Origin: Leptospira gomenensis
Lineage (GTDB): Bacteria > Spirochaetota > Leptospiria > Leptospirales > Leptospiraceae
Direction of reading: 5' to 3'
Length of the DNA stretch: 64,000 bases
NCBI RefSeq assembly: GCF_004770155.1
Contig: NZ_RQFA01000066.1
Location: 244,665-308,664, forward strand
A program made the position numbers and the translations under genes. Below the pieces are notes generated by a model that did not search any database, was not told where the DNA came from, and was given only the letters and a program-made list of their open reading frames with translations. Positions 45,616-60,600 of the stretch are shown one piece after another (within the stretch, counting starts at the first letter, position 1; every line of letters begins with the position of its first letter).

Positions 45616-46005
45616 TCATTTCAACCGTTCCAACACTCCTTTTCTTTTTACGATGTTCTTATAATCCCACTGGATCTTTTTCGCCTTTAGAATCCAACGT
45701 TTTAAATCCTTTTTGTCGATCTGATCGGAATGTGTATAACGCACTTCGGCCGCCTTAAAACTTCCTTCGGGAGATAAACCCTCTTCTTCGAACGATTGTC
45801 CGCTCCAAAAAAGTAAACGTATACAATGTTTGAGTTTGCTATAACCGACGACGGGATTACCTTCCAAAAACCAAACCGGATGGCCGTGCCAGATTTTATT
45901 CTCCGCTCCGGGAAGATGCGAGTCGATTTCTCTCGAAATGATTTCGCAGATTTTTCTTTCTTCTTCTGCTTGCGCGTCGTTGTAATTTAGAGTGTCTTGA
46001 TTCAT
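45616..46005 (-). CDS. DUF1801 domain protein
   Basis: 129 residues. The pattern ENKIWHGHPVWFLEGNPVVG then SKLKHCIRLLFWSGQSFEE matches DUF1801 (YdhG-like), small proteins that bind an unidentified ligand or help iron/DNA metabolism in a few cases; function is unknown here. The end WILKAKKIQWDYKNIVKRKG is basic and helical. No neighbours in the same transcription unit are evident. Confidence 0.8.
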   Translation of the reverse strand: MNQDTLNYNDAQAEEERKICEIISREIDSHLPGAENKIWHGHPVWFLEGNPVVGYSKLKHCIRLLFWSGQSFEEEGLSPEGSFKAAEVRYTHSDQIDKKDLKRWILKAKKIQWDYKNIVKRKGVLERLK

Positions 46006-46070
46006 AACCGTTCGTCCTAAATCAGACGACGTCGTCTGGATTTTTTTAGCCTAACGATCGGAATCGTTTT

Positions 46071-46379
46071 CTAAATTCTCTCTTTGATCAATCCTTCCCC
46101 CGATCTCAGAGAAAGGATCCGATAACGAAGAAACGTGTTGCAAGTTGCCTCTTCCGTATAACGCACCAAATCGTAGTCCGGACGAGGTGAACGGAAAAAA
46201 TTGGAGTGAAACAGTCGTTCCGAAATCTCTCTCTGAATATGCGCCCTCGCCTCTGTTCTTCTCGCATACTCCGAAGGAATGATGACCTCGTTTTTATAGG
46301 ACAGAATATTACCGCGATAAATCGCGACCGTAACCCGGATTCTATACGTTTCGGGCGTTTTGTTAAAAGGAAAATCCAT
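46071..46379 (-). CDS. Uncharacterised small protein
   Basis: 102 residues from the ATG at 46379 with GAGAG upstream; a TTG at 46436 would add 19 residues of no clear value. Charged and partly beta-like (YRIRVTVAIYRGNILSYKNE) then helical (EARAHIQREISERLFHSNF). No signal peptide, no known motif, no family recognised. Divergent from ispG. Confidence 0.6.
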   Translation of the reverse strand: MDFPFNKTPETYRIRVTVAIYRGNILSYKNEVIIPSEYARRTEARAHIQREISERLFHSNFFRSPRPDYDLVRYTEEATCNTFLRYRILSLRSGEGLIKERI

Positions 46380-46558
46380 ATACTCTCGATTCCCTGGATG
46401 TGATTGTACTATCGGAGTTCGATGAACCGGAATCAAATCGTCCCGGAAAAAATAACGGAACGTTTTCGATAAAAAAGGAGAATGACGAGGCGGGAATTCC
46501 CCGTAAATTTGTCAGATGAGAGGACCGCGGCGAAAAAAATCGCCGGATAAAAGTCGAA

Positions 46559-48550
<1,992 letters not shown>

Positions 48551-48582
48551 CGCGGAATTTTCTATCCTTCCGATTTAGAAAG

Positions 48583-48607
48583 CGGAACCGCTTCCGTTCC
48601 GTTTTTT
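48583..48607 (+). terminator. Rho-independent terminator after ispG
   Basis: Stem CGGAAC (48583-48588) / GTTCCG (48596-48601) with loop CGCTTCC is followed by TTTTTTCGTTTTTT. It begins 33 bases after the ispG stop. Confidence 0.8.
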
Positions 48608-48893
48608 CGTTTTTTCATTCCTAAAACTTCCTCGTCCGAGGAAAAATTTGCCCTTTGGGAAATAATTTCTGGATGGAATTCCACAACTTCGCCCCGAATT
48701 TAGAGTCGATTTCGACACAATATCCCGCCCGCCATTTTATAGAATGGAAATCTACGTATAAATAGTTATTTACTGAATTCCGAAACCGCGAAATCCGATC
48801 ATTTTAAAAGAATCCGTAAAATAGTCTTGTTTTGTGGATTTATGCGAATGAGATAGACTCAATCAAAAGGCAAGATCGAACGACGGAAACGTT
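48608..48893. promoter_or_regulatory. Leader of the cyclase gene, with palindromes
   Basis: 286 bases with no credible gene. A second stem TTCCTC/GAGGAA (48628-48643) with loop GTCC lies just after the ispG terminator, and a perfect palindrome GTCGA-TT-TCGAC is at 48705-48716. The remaining stretch is AT-rich, as expected for a promoter, but I could not fix boxes. The motif TTTCGACAC is also present at 18759-18767 upstream of the XRE gene, which may be chance. Confidence 0.35.
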
Positions 48894-50696
48894 ATGAACT
48901 CATTTCTCAATTTATATAACTGGAACATTCGACGTAAGCTCATGGTGATCATTTCGATCATCATCTTGGTATCGTTAGGCGTAATCATATCCTTGGCCAC
49001 TTATTTCTTCAAATCGGACAACGAGGTTCGAATCAAGGAGAACAACTTAAAACTGACCGACGTGATCAGTCAAAAGGTCCGCTCGGATATCGCCTCCTTG
49101 ACCAAACGTTCCCTTTTACTTGCGCGGACGGTGGCCGGCAGCGAGGAATCGAACGAAATCCTGGAGGGCGACGAGGACATATTCTATCTGAAAATTTTCC
49201 GAAAGGAAAACAACGAATACGCCGGAGTCAAACGTGTTCAAAAGGAAAACGTCCTCAAAGGAATGAAATTGTCCGCCGAAGACGCGGATAAGATCGTTAG
49301 ACGCCATTTGAATTCCCAAAAAAAGGTACAGATCGGAAAGCCGGTCGTGCAGAACGTATCTCCCGATTTTCGCAAACCTGTCCTTTATCTTTCCGTGGCT
49401 TTGGGAGACGGAACCAATTCGGCGATCGTAGTCGCGTTAGTCAGCATGGATTCCATTCTGGATTCTTTCAAAACGTCGGGGATCACGCAGTTCTTTCTCG
49501 TAGACGCGGACGGAAAAGTCATCGCTCACTCGGATACGACTCTTCTTCTCAAACAAACCGATCTTTCAGAGGACCCGATCGTAAAAAATCTTTTGGAAAG
49601 TTCGATCAGCAACGGACAAACGAGATACAAAGGAAAAGACGAACAGTTTTATCTCGGTTCCTTCCGGAGAATCGGATACGCCGGTCTGGGAGTTGTATCG
49701 ACCACTTCGGAAAAAAAAGCGTTCGAAGAGGTTTATAACATTCAGAAGAGAAACCTCTATCTGATGTTTCTCGTCGTAAACGTCTCGATCTTGTTCGTGT
49801 TTTTTTATTCGAGAAGATTGACCAGACCGATCCTAAAACTCGTGGACGCTTCCAAACAGATCGAACAGGGAAACTTCCACATTCAACTCCAACCCGAATC
49901 GGGGGACGAAATCGGGAAACTCACCTCTTCCTTCGTGGAAATGGGAAAGGGTTTATCCGACCGCGATAAGATGAAAGACGCCTTCGGCAAGTTTGTAAAC
50001 AAGGACATCGCCGAAATGGTTCTCAAAGGAGAGGTCAAACTAGGAGGGGATAAACGAGAATGTGTGATTTTATTCTCGGATATCCGCAGTTTTACATCCA
50101 TCTCCGAAAGGATCGAACCGGAACTCGTCGTCGAATTTTTAAACCAGTATTTTACGGAAATGGTCAAGTGTATCAATGCGAACGGTGGAAGCGTCAACAA
50201 ATACATCGGAGACGCGATCATGGCGGTCTGGGGAGAACTGGGACATACCGATTCGGACACGGAAAAAGCCGTTCTCGCGGCTTTGGATATGCGCAAGAGC
50301 CTGATTCAATTCAACAAAGGAAGAGGATCCGAAAAAAAACCGAAGATCCAGATCGGTATCGGGATCAACACGGGAGAAGTGATCGCGGGACAGATCGGAT
50401 CCGAGGACAGATTGGAATACACCGTTATCGGAGACACGGTCAACCTCGCCTCCCGAGTCGAATCCTTGACCAAGGTTTTCGGAGCGGATATTCTGATCAC
50501 TGGGAATTCCTACGAAAAGATAAAAGGAAAGTTCAACGTCGAAAAATTGAAACCGATCAAGGTAAAAGGGAAAAAATCCCTGCAGACCATCTACGCGGTG
50601 TTAGGTTCTACGAAGGATAAAAACTGTCCCAAAAATCTAAAGGAACTCAGAAAACAAATCGGCCTAGAGTTCAAACCCGGCGGATCGAAAGAATGA
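48894..50696 (+). CDS. Membrane-bound class III adenylate cyclase with HAMP domain
   Basis: 600 residues. One helix at 16-39, an extracytoplasmic sensor region of about 240 residues, a second helix (near residues 285-303), a HAMP linker (RPILKLVDASKQIEQGNFHI) and a C-terminal cyclase domain from about 385. Metal-binding Asp396 (ILFSDIRSF) and Asp440 (GDAIMAVWGE) are intact, as are the transition-state segment VIGDTVNLASRVES. These point to cyclic AMP synthesis from ATP. Overlaps the FecR-domain gene by four bases, so sensor and regulator are coupled. Confidence 0.92.
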   Translation: MNSFLNLYNWNIRRKLMVIISIIILVSLGVIISLATYFFKSDNEVRIKENNLKLTDVISQKVRSDIASLTKRSLLLARTVAGSEESNEILEGDEDIFYLKIFRKENNEYAGVKRVQKENVLKGMKLSAEDADKIVRRHLNSQKKVQIGKPVVQNVSPDFRKPVLYLSVALGDGTNSAIVVALVSMDSILDSFKTSGITQFFLVDADGKVIAHSDTTLLLKQTDLSEDPIVKNLLESSISNGQTRYKGKDEQFYLGSFRRIGYAGLGVVSTTSEKKAFEEVYNIQKRNLYLMFLVVNVSILFVFFYSRRLTRPILKLVDASKQIEQGNFHIQLQPESGDEIGKLTSSFVEMGKGLSDRDKMKDAFGKFVNKDIAEMVLKGEVKLGGDKRECVILFSDIRSFTSISERIEPELVVEFLNQYFTEMVKCINANGGSVNKYIGDAIMAVWGELGHTDSDTEKAVLAALDMRKSLIQFNKGRGSEKKPKIQIGIGINTGEVIAGQIGSEDRLEYTVIGDTVNLASRVESLTKVFGADILITGNSYEKIKGKFNVEKLKPIKVKGKKSLQTIYAVLGSTKDKNCPKNLKELRKQIGLEFKPGGSKE

Positions 50697-51973
50697 TACA
50701 AGAACGGCTCCTCACCGGCGACAGACCGATTCTGCTCGTTTTGTTCTTCAATATCCTTTTTTTCAGTTCGGTGTTCTTATACGACTATACCCGTTACGGA
50801 TATCAAGGTTCGCAAAAGGTGATCGGAACCGTCCTTTTTAAATCCAAAACCATCCAAAGGAAATTCGACACGGAAGTCGTTTGGAGGGAAATCGACGCGG
50901 GAAACTCCCTACAAAACCGGGACACGATTTTGACTTCGGAAGGGTCTCAGGCGAAACTCAGACTTTTGGACGGAACCGAAATAATGATCGCCGAAAATTC
51001 TATGATCTTCATCGATTATCTGGATAACCGGGCCAATTTGGAGATATCGGTCGGCGGATTGCAGGTCACCAAACGTCCCGATCCGAAAGACTCCAATTCC
51101 AGTCCTCTCGGCATCCGATCCGGAGACGGAGTTCTCAAACTCGTCGAAGGAATCGTAAACGTTGAAAAAAAGAAAAATCAGAGAACGTTGGAATACGCGG
51201 TTCTATCCGGAACGATCAAACCCGATCCAAGCAATCCGTTTCCGATGATACCCAGACGATCGCTGGAAGGATTCGAAAAATTATTTCCCGTTCCGGCGAG
51301 CATTCAAACGACCGAAACGTTAGGCGCAACCGCTTCTACGGGAACCGCGATAAACAATCCCGATAAAAACAAAACGAACGGCACGAGTAACGGAACGAAC
51401 GTTTCAAACTCGGACGGAAGATCATCGAACGTTTCCCGCACGAATTCAGAATCCGGAACCTCGTCGTCCAGTGCAAGTGATCCGGCCGATTACGGAAAAT
51501 ACGACAACGGAAATCCGAATTCCAAAACTACGTCTTCCTCCGGCGGAAACGGCAATACTTCCGCGTCCGGAAAGGCGGCAGGAAACGGACAAAACGGAAT
51601 CAATACGAAGTCCGATCTGAAACTGGAACGTGCGAATTCCTCCCGGGAAAAGGAAGGGAAAACATCCCGGAGCGAAAGCGGTTCCTCTTCGTCTCGAACC
51701 GGATACGATCCCGGCGATTACCTCAAAGGACAAAAATACGAACAAAACAAGATCCAGGAAAAATCCGATCCGAATTCCGGACCGAAAAAAGCCGAAACCA
51801 AAACCGGAGAGGCCGCACGAACCGAGACAAAAAACGGAAATACGAATCCAACCGAGGTCAAAAAAACCAAAGCACCTAGGGAGTTGACTCCGGAAGAATT
51901 GCTCAGACAGGAAAAGGAAAAACGAAGAAGAGAACGGGAAGACAAAGAACAAAGGGATTTTTTGAGAATGTAA
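50693..51973 (+). CDS. FecR-domain membrane protein with low-complexity tail
   Basis: 426 residues. An N-terminal membrane helix (LLVLFFNILFFSSVFLY) anchors a FecR-like beta domain (residues 45-150): VVWREIDAGNSLQNRDTILT, then SQAKLRLLDGTEIMIAENSM. The rest is a long Ser/Asn/Gly/Thr- and Lys/Glu-rich disordered tail with repeated DP(A/G)DY.K motifs (DPADYGKYDN and DPGDYLKGQKY). The TonB-linked FecR architecture is absent. Translationally coupled to the cyclase upstream, suggesting it senses or relays a periplasmic signal with it. Confidence 0.8.
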   Translation: MIQERLLTGDRPILLVLFFNILFFSSVFLYDYTRYGYQGSQKVIGTVLFKSKTIQRKFDTEVVWREIDAGNSLQNRDTILTSEGSQAKLRLLDGTEIMIAENSMIFIDYLDNRANLEISVGGLQVTKRPDPKDSNSSPLGIRSGDGVLKLVEGIVNVEKKKNQRTLEYAVLSGTIKPDPSNPFPMIPRRSLEGFEKLFPVPASIQTTETLGATASTGTAINNPDKNKTNGTSNGTNVSNSDGRSSNVSRTNSESGTSSSSASDPADYGKYDNGNPNSKTTSSSGGNGNTSASGKAAGNGQNGINTKSDLKLERANSSREKEGKTSRSESGSSSSRTGYDPGDYLKGQKYEQNKIQEKSDPNSGPKKAETKTGEAARTETKNGNTNPTEVKKTKAPRELTPEELLRQEKEKRRREREDKEQRDFLRM

Positions 51974-52073
51974 ATGAATCTTTACTCCGAATCTCGGTCT
52001 TCCCAGTTTTCGTTTTGATCGAAAATAAAATTTTTCCACGAAATCGCGCGTAAAGATACATTCAGAATTTTGA

Positions 52074-52865
52074 ATGAAAGCCCAATCGAAATACGATACG
52101 ATCGGAAAGACATACTCGGAAACGAGAAAAGCGGATCGTAGAATCGTTTCCGTAATTCTGGAACTTATAGGTGAAGAAAAACGAAACGTCCTCGATATAG
52201 GAGCTGGAACGGGAAACTATTCGATCGAGTTGGCGAAAACGGGATGTCGGGTTCTCGCTGTGGAACCTTCCGAAATCATGATAGGACAATCCAAGCTGCA
52301 CGCGAACCTGCGTTGGATCCGAAGTTCCGTCGAAACGTTGTCGTTAGACGAAACGAATTTCGATGCGGCGATTTGTGTTCTTTCGTTTCATCACTTTCAG
52401 GATAAGAAACTGGCGGTACGAAAAATTTTCGAATGGTTAAAACCGGGCGGAAAATTACTGATTTTTACGGCCGATCCACGAATGACGGACGAAAACTGTT
52501 GGATAAAAAATTATTTCCGACCGTTCTATGACGCGGATTGTGAAACGGTTCCCGAACGAAAATGGATGGAACAATTGTTGGAAACCACGTTCGGGTCCAA
52601 GGTTCTGTTCAGAGACTTTCCGCTTCCTCCGGATTTGACCGACCAGTTTTTTTACGCGAATTGGAGATATCCGGAACGTTATTTGGACGAAGCCGTAAGA
52701 CGGGGCAGCAGCGTTTTTTCGCTCCTACCCGAAACGAAATTGGAAGAACTTTTAAAAAATCTAAAACGGGATTTAGAAGACGGGGTCTGGGAGAAAAAAT
52801 ATTCCCGACTACGAGAATCGGATTCCTACAACGGCGGATATTTCTTTCTACTCATTTCCAAATAA
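52074..52865 (+). CDS. SAM-dependent methyltransferase (UbiE/Methyltransf_11 type)
   Basis: 263 residues. Motif I reads VLDIGAGTGNYSIELAKTGC and is followed by VLAVEPSEIMIGQSKLHANL; motif IV is AAICVLSFHHFQDKKLAVRK and the post-motif EWLKPGGKLLIFTADPRM. The substrate cannot be told. An ATG at 52074 has no strong ribosome binding site. Stands alone; convergent with the small gene at 52904. Confidence 0.88.
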   Translation: MKAQSKYDTIGKTYSETRKADRRIVSVILELIGEEKRNVLDIGAGTGNYSIELAKTGCRVLAVEPSEIMIGQSKLHANLRWIRSSVETLSLDETNFDAAICVLSFHHFQDKKLAVRKIFEWLKPGGKLLIFTADPRMTDENCWIKNYFRPFYDADCETVPERKWMEQLLETTFGSKVLFRDFPLPPDLTDQFFYANWRYPERYLDEAVRRGSSVFSLLPETKLEELLKNLKRDLEDGVWEKKYSRLRESDSYNGGYFFLLISK

Positions 52866-52903
52866 TCTACATCGAATCGAAACTTAGACTGCTTCGAAAA
52901 AAA

Positions 52904-53088
52904 TCAAATAGGAACCACGTCCGCCGAAGTGAGGGATTCGATATTGTGCGTAAATCCTTCTTTGTCGTGAAAAAGAACGACGAGTTTTTCGTCTTCGAAG
53001 GAAATCACTTCTACGATCGTATTCGTATGAACGAAAATTCCGTTGTGAAGAAACGTACGTTTGACGATTTTAACCTTGTCGCCCGGTT

Positions 53089-53092
<4 letters not shown>
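52904..53092 (-). CDS. Small SH3-like protein
   Basis: 62 residues. The sequence MKPGDKVKIVKRTFLHNGIF then TNTIVEVISFEDEKLVVLFH fits a small five-stranded beta barrel of SH3/KOW type, but no family is recognised. Its start overlaps the stop of the NifU-pentapeptide gene by four bases, so it is probably made with it. Confidence 0.65.
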
Positions 53093-53880
<788 letters not shown>

Positions 53881-53938
53881 GAAATTTCACCTGCCCGGTT
53901 TTTAGACGGCATAAAGAAGGAAGGAAGAGAGAAATCTC

Positions 53939-54142
<204 letters not shown>

Positions 54143-54162
54143 AAATTCCCTTTTTGAAACGC

Positions 54163-55769
<1,607 letters not shown>

Positions 55770-56939
55770 TTATTTCCTTTTTTTTGCGGAAGCCTTCGAA
55801 CTGGAGGATCCTTTACCGGTTTTTGCGGAAGCCTTTCGAGAAGCCGACGCGACCTTTTTTCCGGCTTTGGAAAAAGTTTTTCTTACGGAGCGGGCTCCTT
55901 CTTTCGGACGGGTAGAACGTTCTCCCGGAATCACAATGTCCGGTTGTGGAACGGTCGGATTCGCTTTTTTTCTCGGAATCGGATTCTCCCGAGAAAGAGA
56001 ATACCGGTTTTGTAGATCCAAAAACTTGATCCTGTTTTGAAGCGTCGTGCGAGGAACTCCGAGTTCCAAGGCGGTATGCGAGATATTATCCGCATTTCGT
56101 TTTAACGAATGATAGATAAACGAACTTTCCACTTCTTTGAGCATAGTTTCCAAAGGAAGTTTTTGGGCAAACGCCTCGCTCACGGAAGGAAATTCCAGTC
56201 CGCTTTCTTCCTGAAAATTTAAGCCCGAACGAGGAAAAACAAAATGATACAAATATCCCGCGATCTTAGAACCTTGTTTCAAAACGATGATTCGTACGTT
56301 ACACTCCAATTCGGTCACGTAGGTTTGTAAGGAAAATGGCGAATTCCCATCCAATCGTAATTCGTTGGATTTTAGGAAGTTTGCCAAAAGATTTTTACTC
56401 ATTTCCTTCAACATTCGTTCTGCGTGCAGAATGGAATCCCGGAAATATCGTTTAGGAAGGATTTCACGCTCGAAGGTTTCGTTGTAAAACGCCGCCCCCC
56501 CTTCCAAATCCGTAGCCAACAATCCGTCCGGAAAATTCTGAAGAATCAATTCCATGAACCAGGAGCGGGAGCTTTGTTCCAGTTCCCGTTTTTGTTCGAT
56601 GGAAGAAATCGATTCTTCCGGTTTTTGTGCGGCCACAAGTTTACCCAGACCGGCGATCACCTGGATTTTATCCCAGTCTTCTTTTTTTTCTCCGGTTTGG
56701 GCGAGAACGGGAATTTGTTTTTGTCTCTGAAAATACTGAAAAAAAGATTCGGGGATTTCCGTTTCCAAAAGTGTTTCGGGTAAAAACGAATATTCCCGTT
56801 CGGAGGAACTCAGATCCGCCATTTCCATCTGAATGAGCTTACGGGACAAAAATCCTACGAGTTCTCCGGAATCATCCACGACCGGCAAATGGGTTGCAGG
56901 TGTCAGGAGAAAGTATCTGTAAATGGCTTCGATTTTCAT
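55770..56939 (-). CDS. Regulator with CBS-like, PAS-like and Fis-type HTH domains and a histone-like tail
   Basis: 389 residues. The start (YRYFLLTPATHLPVVDDSGE then LVGFLSRKLIQ) resembles a CBS domain, residues 130-240 a PAS-like sensor (LQNFPDGLLATDLEGGAAFY), and residues 270-310 a Fis-type helix-turn-helix (SLKRNADNISHTALELGVPR then TTLQNRIKFLDLQ), as in the DNA-binding end of NtrC-type regulators but without an AAA+ domain. The last 45 residues are Lys/Ala/Ser-rich (KKVASASRKASAKTGKG), a non-specific DNA-binding tail. Target genes unknown. Located at the edge of a repeat array. Confidence 0.7.
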   Translation of the reverse strand: MKIEAIYRYFLLTPATHLPVVDDSGELVGFLSRKLIQMEMADLSSSEREYSFLPETLLETEIPESFFQYFQRQKQIPVLAQTGEKKEDWDKIQVIAGLGKLVAAQKPEESISSIEQKRELEQSSRSWFMELILQNFPDGLLATDLEGGAAFYNETFEREILPKRYFRDSILHAERMLKEMSKNLLANFLKSNELRLDGNSPFSLQTYVTELECNVRIIVLKQGSKIAGYLYHFVFPRSGLNFQEESGLEFPSVSEAFAQKLPLETMLKEVESSFIYHSLKRNADNISHTALELGVPRTTLQNRIKFLDLQNRYSLSRENPIPRKKANPTVPQPDIVIPGERSTRPKEGARSVRKTFSKAGKKVASASRKASAKTGKGSSSSKASAKKRK

Positions 56940-57075
56940 ATTCGGTTGAGTCGGGTCCGGATTGGTTCGTTGGTTCCGGTGCCGGAATTCGGTCAGAATA
57001 CTCTTATTTTCCGACGGGGAAGAAAATTCCTCTCTTTTTTAGTGAAGAATCCGGGATTTAAAACGGTTTAAACTT

Positions 57076-57411
57076 AGCGCCACGACTGAGAGCGAGCAAG
57101 GGCGAGGCTTTGTTTGTCGTAGCAATTTGTGCGGGAACTCACACGTTTTCCCGAGCGAGGCTTTGGTTTGTCGTAGCAATTTATGTGGGAACTCACACGT
57201 TTTCTCGAGCGAGGCTTTGTTTGTCGTAGCAATTTGTGTGGGAACTCACACGTTTTCCCGAGCGAGGCTTTGTTTGTCGTAGCAATTTGTGTGGGAACTC
57301 ACACGTTTTCTCGAGTGCGGCTTTGTTTGTCGTAGCAATTTGTGCGGGAACTCACACGTTTTCTCGAGTGCGGCTTTGTTTGTCGTAGCAATTTGTGTGG
57401 GAACTCACACG
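57076..57411 (+). repeat. 53-bp tandem repeat array (family C, six units) with terminal 75-bp inverted repeat
   Basis: The marker GGCTTT recurs at 57106, 57159, 57213, 57266, 57319 and 57372 (period 53, once 54). Each unit has GTCGTAGCAATTTGTG and a stem GTGTGGGAACTCACAC followed by GTTTTC. Bases 57076-57150 are the exact reverse complement of 63926-64000, so the arrays at both ends of the 57-64 kb segment face each other. Bases 56940-57075, before the array, hold the presumed promoter of the leftward regulator gene and nothing else recognisable. Confidence 0.9.
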
Positions 57412-57618
57412 AATCAACCTCTACGGCATTATCAATCGATAAAAATCAAAATATCGAATTGTAAATCGAAAACAAAATCATTATAGAAAGATACATTCAA
57501 TTTTTTGAAATTACTTGCAGGGATCGGATCGCAAAAGAACGTGCAACGATCTTAGGATATCTTCCGTAGTATAAACCACTATACAAACTCGGGATTTACC
57601 ACAAGACCAACGACTGCT
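57412..57618. other. AT-rich intergenic region before the TPR gene
   Basis: 207 bases between the array and the start of the 1169-residue TPR gene. AT-rich, with no coding frame and no clear hairpin; presumably the promoter of the following gene. Nothing else is recognisable. Confidence 0.5.
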
Positions 57619-60600
57619 ATGATTCTACAACCGACCGACTGGAACAAAACCGAATCTTCCGCCTACTACCGGGAATTTTTTCAGAAAATCGACGCGCTCC
57701 AATTCGAAGAAGCCGAAGAATTTCTAACCTTCCTTTTTCAAAACGCGGAACGCCAAAAGAAAAAAGGAAAACCTTCCGATTTTCTATTCCCGGAAGAAAA
57801 AAGAGAAACCGACGAAGATACGTTATACGCTCATTATCGAAGAATGATTTCCCAGTTTCATTTTTCCGAATCGCTCGAATCCAGAGTCGATCGGATTTTG
57901 AAAGATCTCGAAGAAACCCTACAAGACGAAAACGAAATGCGGGCACACCAATTTCAACCTTGGAACGGTTTACTTTTTCGATGCAGCGATTTTGAGTTTT
58001 GCAGCGCGATCCTGAACTCGATTCACTTCGATCCGAAGACGGGCCGAATTTCTCCTCGATTCGGATTGGACCTGGAAATGATCTGGGATGCGGATTCTTA
58101 TCCGCCCGAAAAAAGTTCTGAAGTTTACGATTTTATCTACGATCTTCAAGAAGGAGAATACGAAATCGTATACAAAAACGAAACTATACCCGGAAAGGAA
58201 CTTCACCTGTATGTGAAACTGATTCTCTTCACAAAGATGATTCGTACGATCGTGGAAACCCTACTCAAGGAAAAACGTTTTGCCGAAATTCCGAAAAAAT
58301 TCCCGTTTTACGTGTTTATCGATTCAGAAGAATGTTACGATTATTCTCAAAAGCCATTTCTTTTCGAAATCAACAATCCGATAGAATTAAAATCCCTGCA
58401 AACGAACCCGCATTTCCCTTCCTATCAGAAGGCTTCGGAACTAAAAACTCAATTCTCGATGTTAGAAGAACTCCTCTTCTACCTGGATTTCCTGGAAAAT
58501 CCGGAAACAGAAGAATATCAGAATATTCTAAAACTATTATCCTTCAATCAAGAATGGGTATCCAAAATCGAACAAACTGCCCGAAAAAAATTTCTCTCCT
58601 CTCACGAAACCTCCGAAACGGAACAGCACGACGGTTCAGAGGAAGAAAAATCGATCTCTGAAAAAATCACGAACGCCTCCCCGCAAAGTTTTACGAAACT
58701 ATTCTGGGAATTGGCGAAAATCGACGAAACCCGACACGGAGAAACAGCTCGAAAATTCCAAACGGAAATCCTTTCGCGCAAACCTTTCGAACCGGAAGAC
58801 AACTATCAAAAAGTAATTCCTTATATTCAAAATTTTACATATGAATTCGTGCTTTGTTTTCTGACGATTCCCGAAACGTTTAGAGAGGAATTCTTACCCC
58901 TGGTGGAAACGGAGCTCGTTTCTTTCCAAAATCATCCCCATCCGGCCTTCGCACTCCGTTCTATGGAAATAAGATATTGGCTCCGTTTATCCGGTAGAAA
59001 CATCCACGATAATCCGCAACTCGTTCTACGTGCCGGCAAAAGTTTCCATCTTAAAAAAACCGACTGGGAAACCAAAGACCGACATCCTATTTTTACGGAT
59101 CCTCCCGAAGAATATTTGAATCTTCTCATAGACCTCGTCGATTGTATGCCGGAAGAATTTCCTTGGTTCGGAGAATCTTGGGACTTCATCTTTCAGAGTC
59201 GTTTAGTGCCCTTGGGCAAACTGGCAAAACGTTGTGTTCCCGCGGTCGTTGCGGCATTGGAACGTTACAATCGATCCGGATTAAACGAATCCTGCACCTT
59301 ACATTTGGCTCCGATTTTATATAAGATAGGTTGTAAGGACGTTCCGGAGTCGGTGCACAAACTTCACAAAAACAACCGTTTTTATCTGGAGGAATTTTAC
59401 GATTCCTGGTCTCAACTCGTTCCTCGGGAGCGCTGGGTCGAATTTCTGGATCGGTTTAGAAATTTTCCGGAGGACTTTGCCGCCCCGCAAACCTGGGAAC
59501 ACGTTCTCTACGATAGCGAACCGGGATTCCAAGTATATTATGAAAACATTGAGGAACTTCCGGAACGAAATCGGATTTTTTACGCGTTATTACGCTCTTT
59601 AAAAAACGAACCGGGACCGGTTCTTAAAAAATTCTCCTTATTCTATTGCGAAGCGTTAGCCGAAACATCTTCGAAAAAGCGGGATCGTTTTTTCCAATCC
59701 GCGTCCGAAATTGCCGAATTATTAAACCTCTTAAGAAACGAAAAAGCGGAGAACGAAAAACTAAAATTCCTTTATGAATGCGCAGTATCCGCAAAAGCCA
59801 TAGAGTTTTTCCTGGAGAATAAGCCGGATACTGCGGATATACTAAAACGAACGCTTACCGCCGTTCCCGACAACGGCTTATTGTATTTTTTGAAAGTAAA
59901 TTGGGTCGAAAAAGAGGACGGCATCGGAAAAGCGATCGAAGAACTTCGCCTGTCACTTCGGATTCTATGGAAGAACGACTCCTCGACGCAAAATTCCCTT
60001 TTTTCATATCTACTTTCTTCGAATCGGGACTGGAACGAACTTTCTCGCGGAAGTTTATATTCGTTTTACAAAAAGACGAAAACGATTGTTCTAAGAAGAT
60101 TGTTTACCGAAGGAAAATTTTCTAGCGAGCTTCTATCCCTTCGATTCGATCCTTTTTTGAATATCATTAAAAATGAATATTCTAAAATGGATACGGATGA
60201 CCGAAGAATTATGATCGAAAAGGACACGGTCGAATTCGGAATTTTGGAAAAAATAGATTCGTTTTCCGACAACGATCTGGCCGCATTTTTAAAACCGGAA
60301 AACTCATCTCTGAATTTCTTAATCGCCTCCAGACTAGTCGAAAACGCCCGCGTGTTTTCGGCCGAGTTATTGCGGACTTTGGATTGGGAAACATCGGCTG
60401 AATCCGCGTTCCCACTGCTTAAACTTTTCTTTCAAGATTCTAGGTTAAAGGATAAACTTTTCTCCAATTCCGTTTTTCAGAAATTTCTTTCCTATTTTAT
60501 TCTCGAGTACCGCGACGTTCCGGCGAAGGATCTGGCTAAAATTCTTTTTTCAAGATTTAAGGAAACGGAGAAATCGGATGTGATCGTCCAGGCGGCCAAA

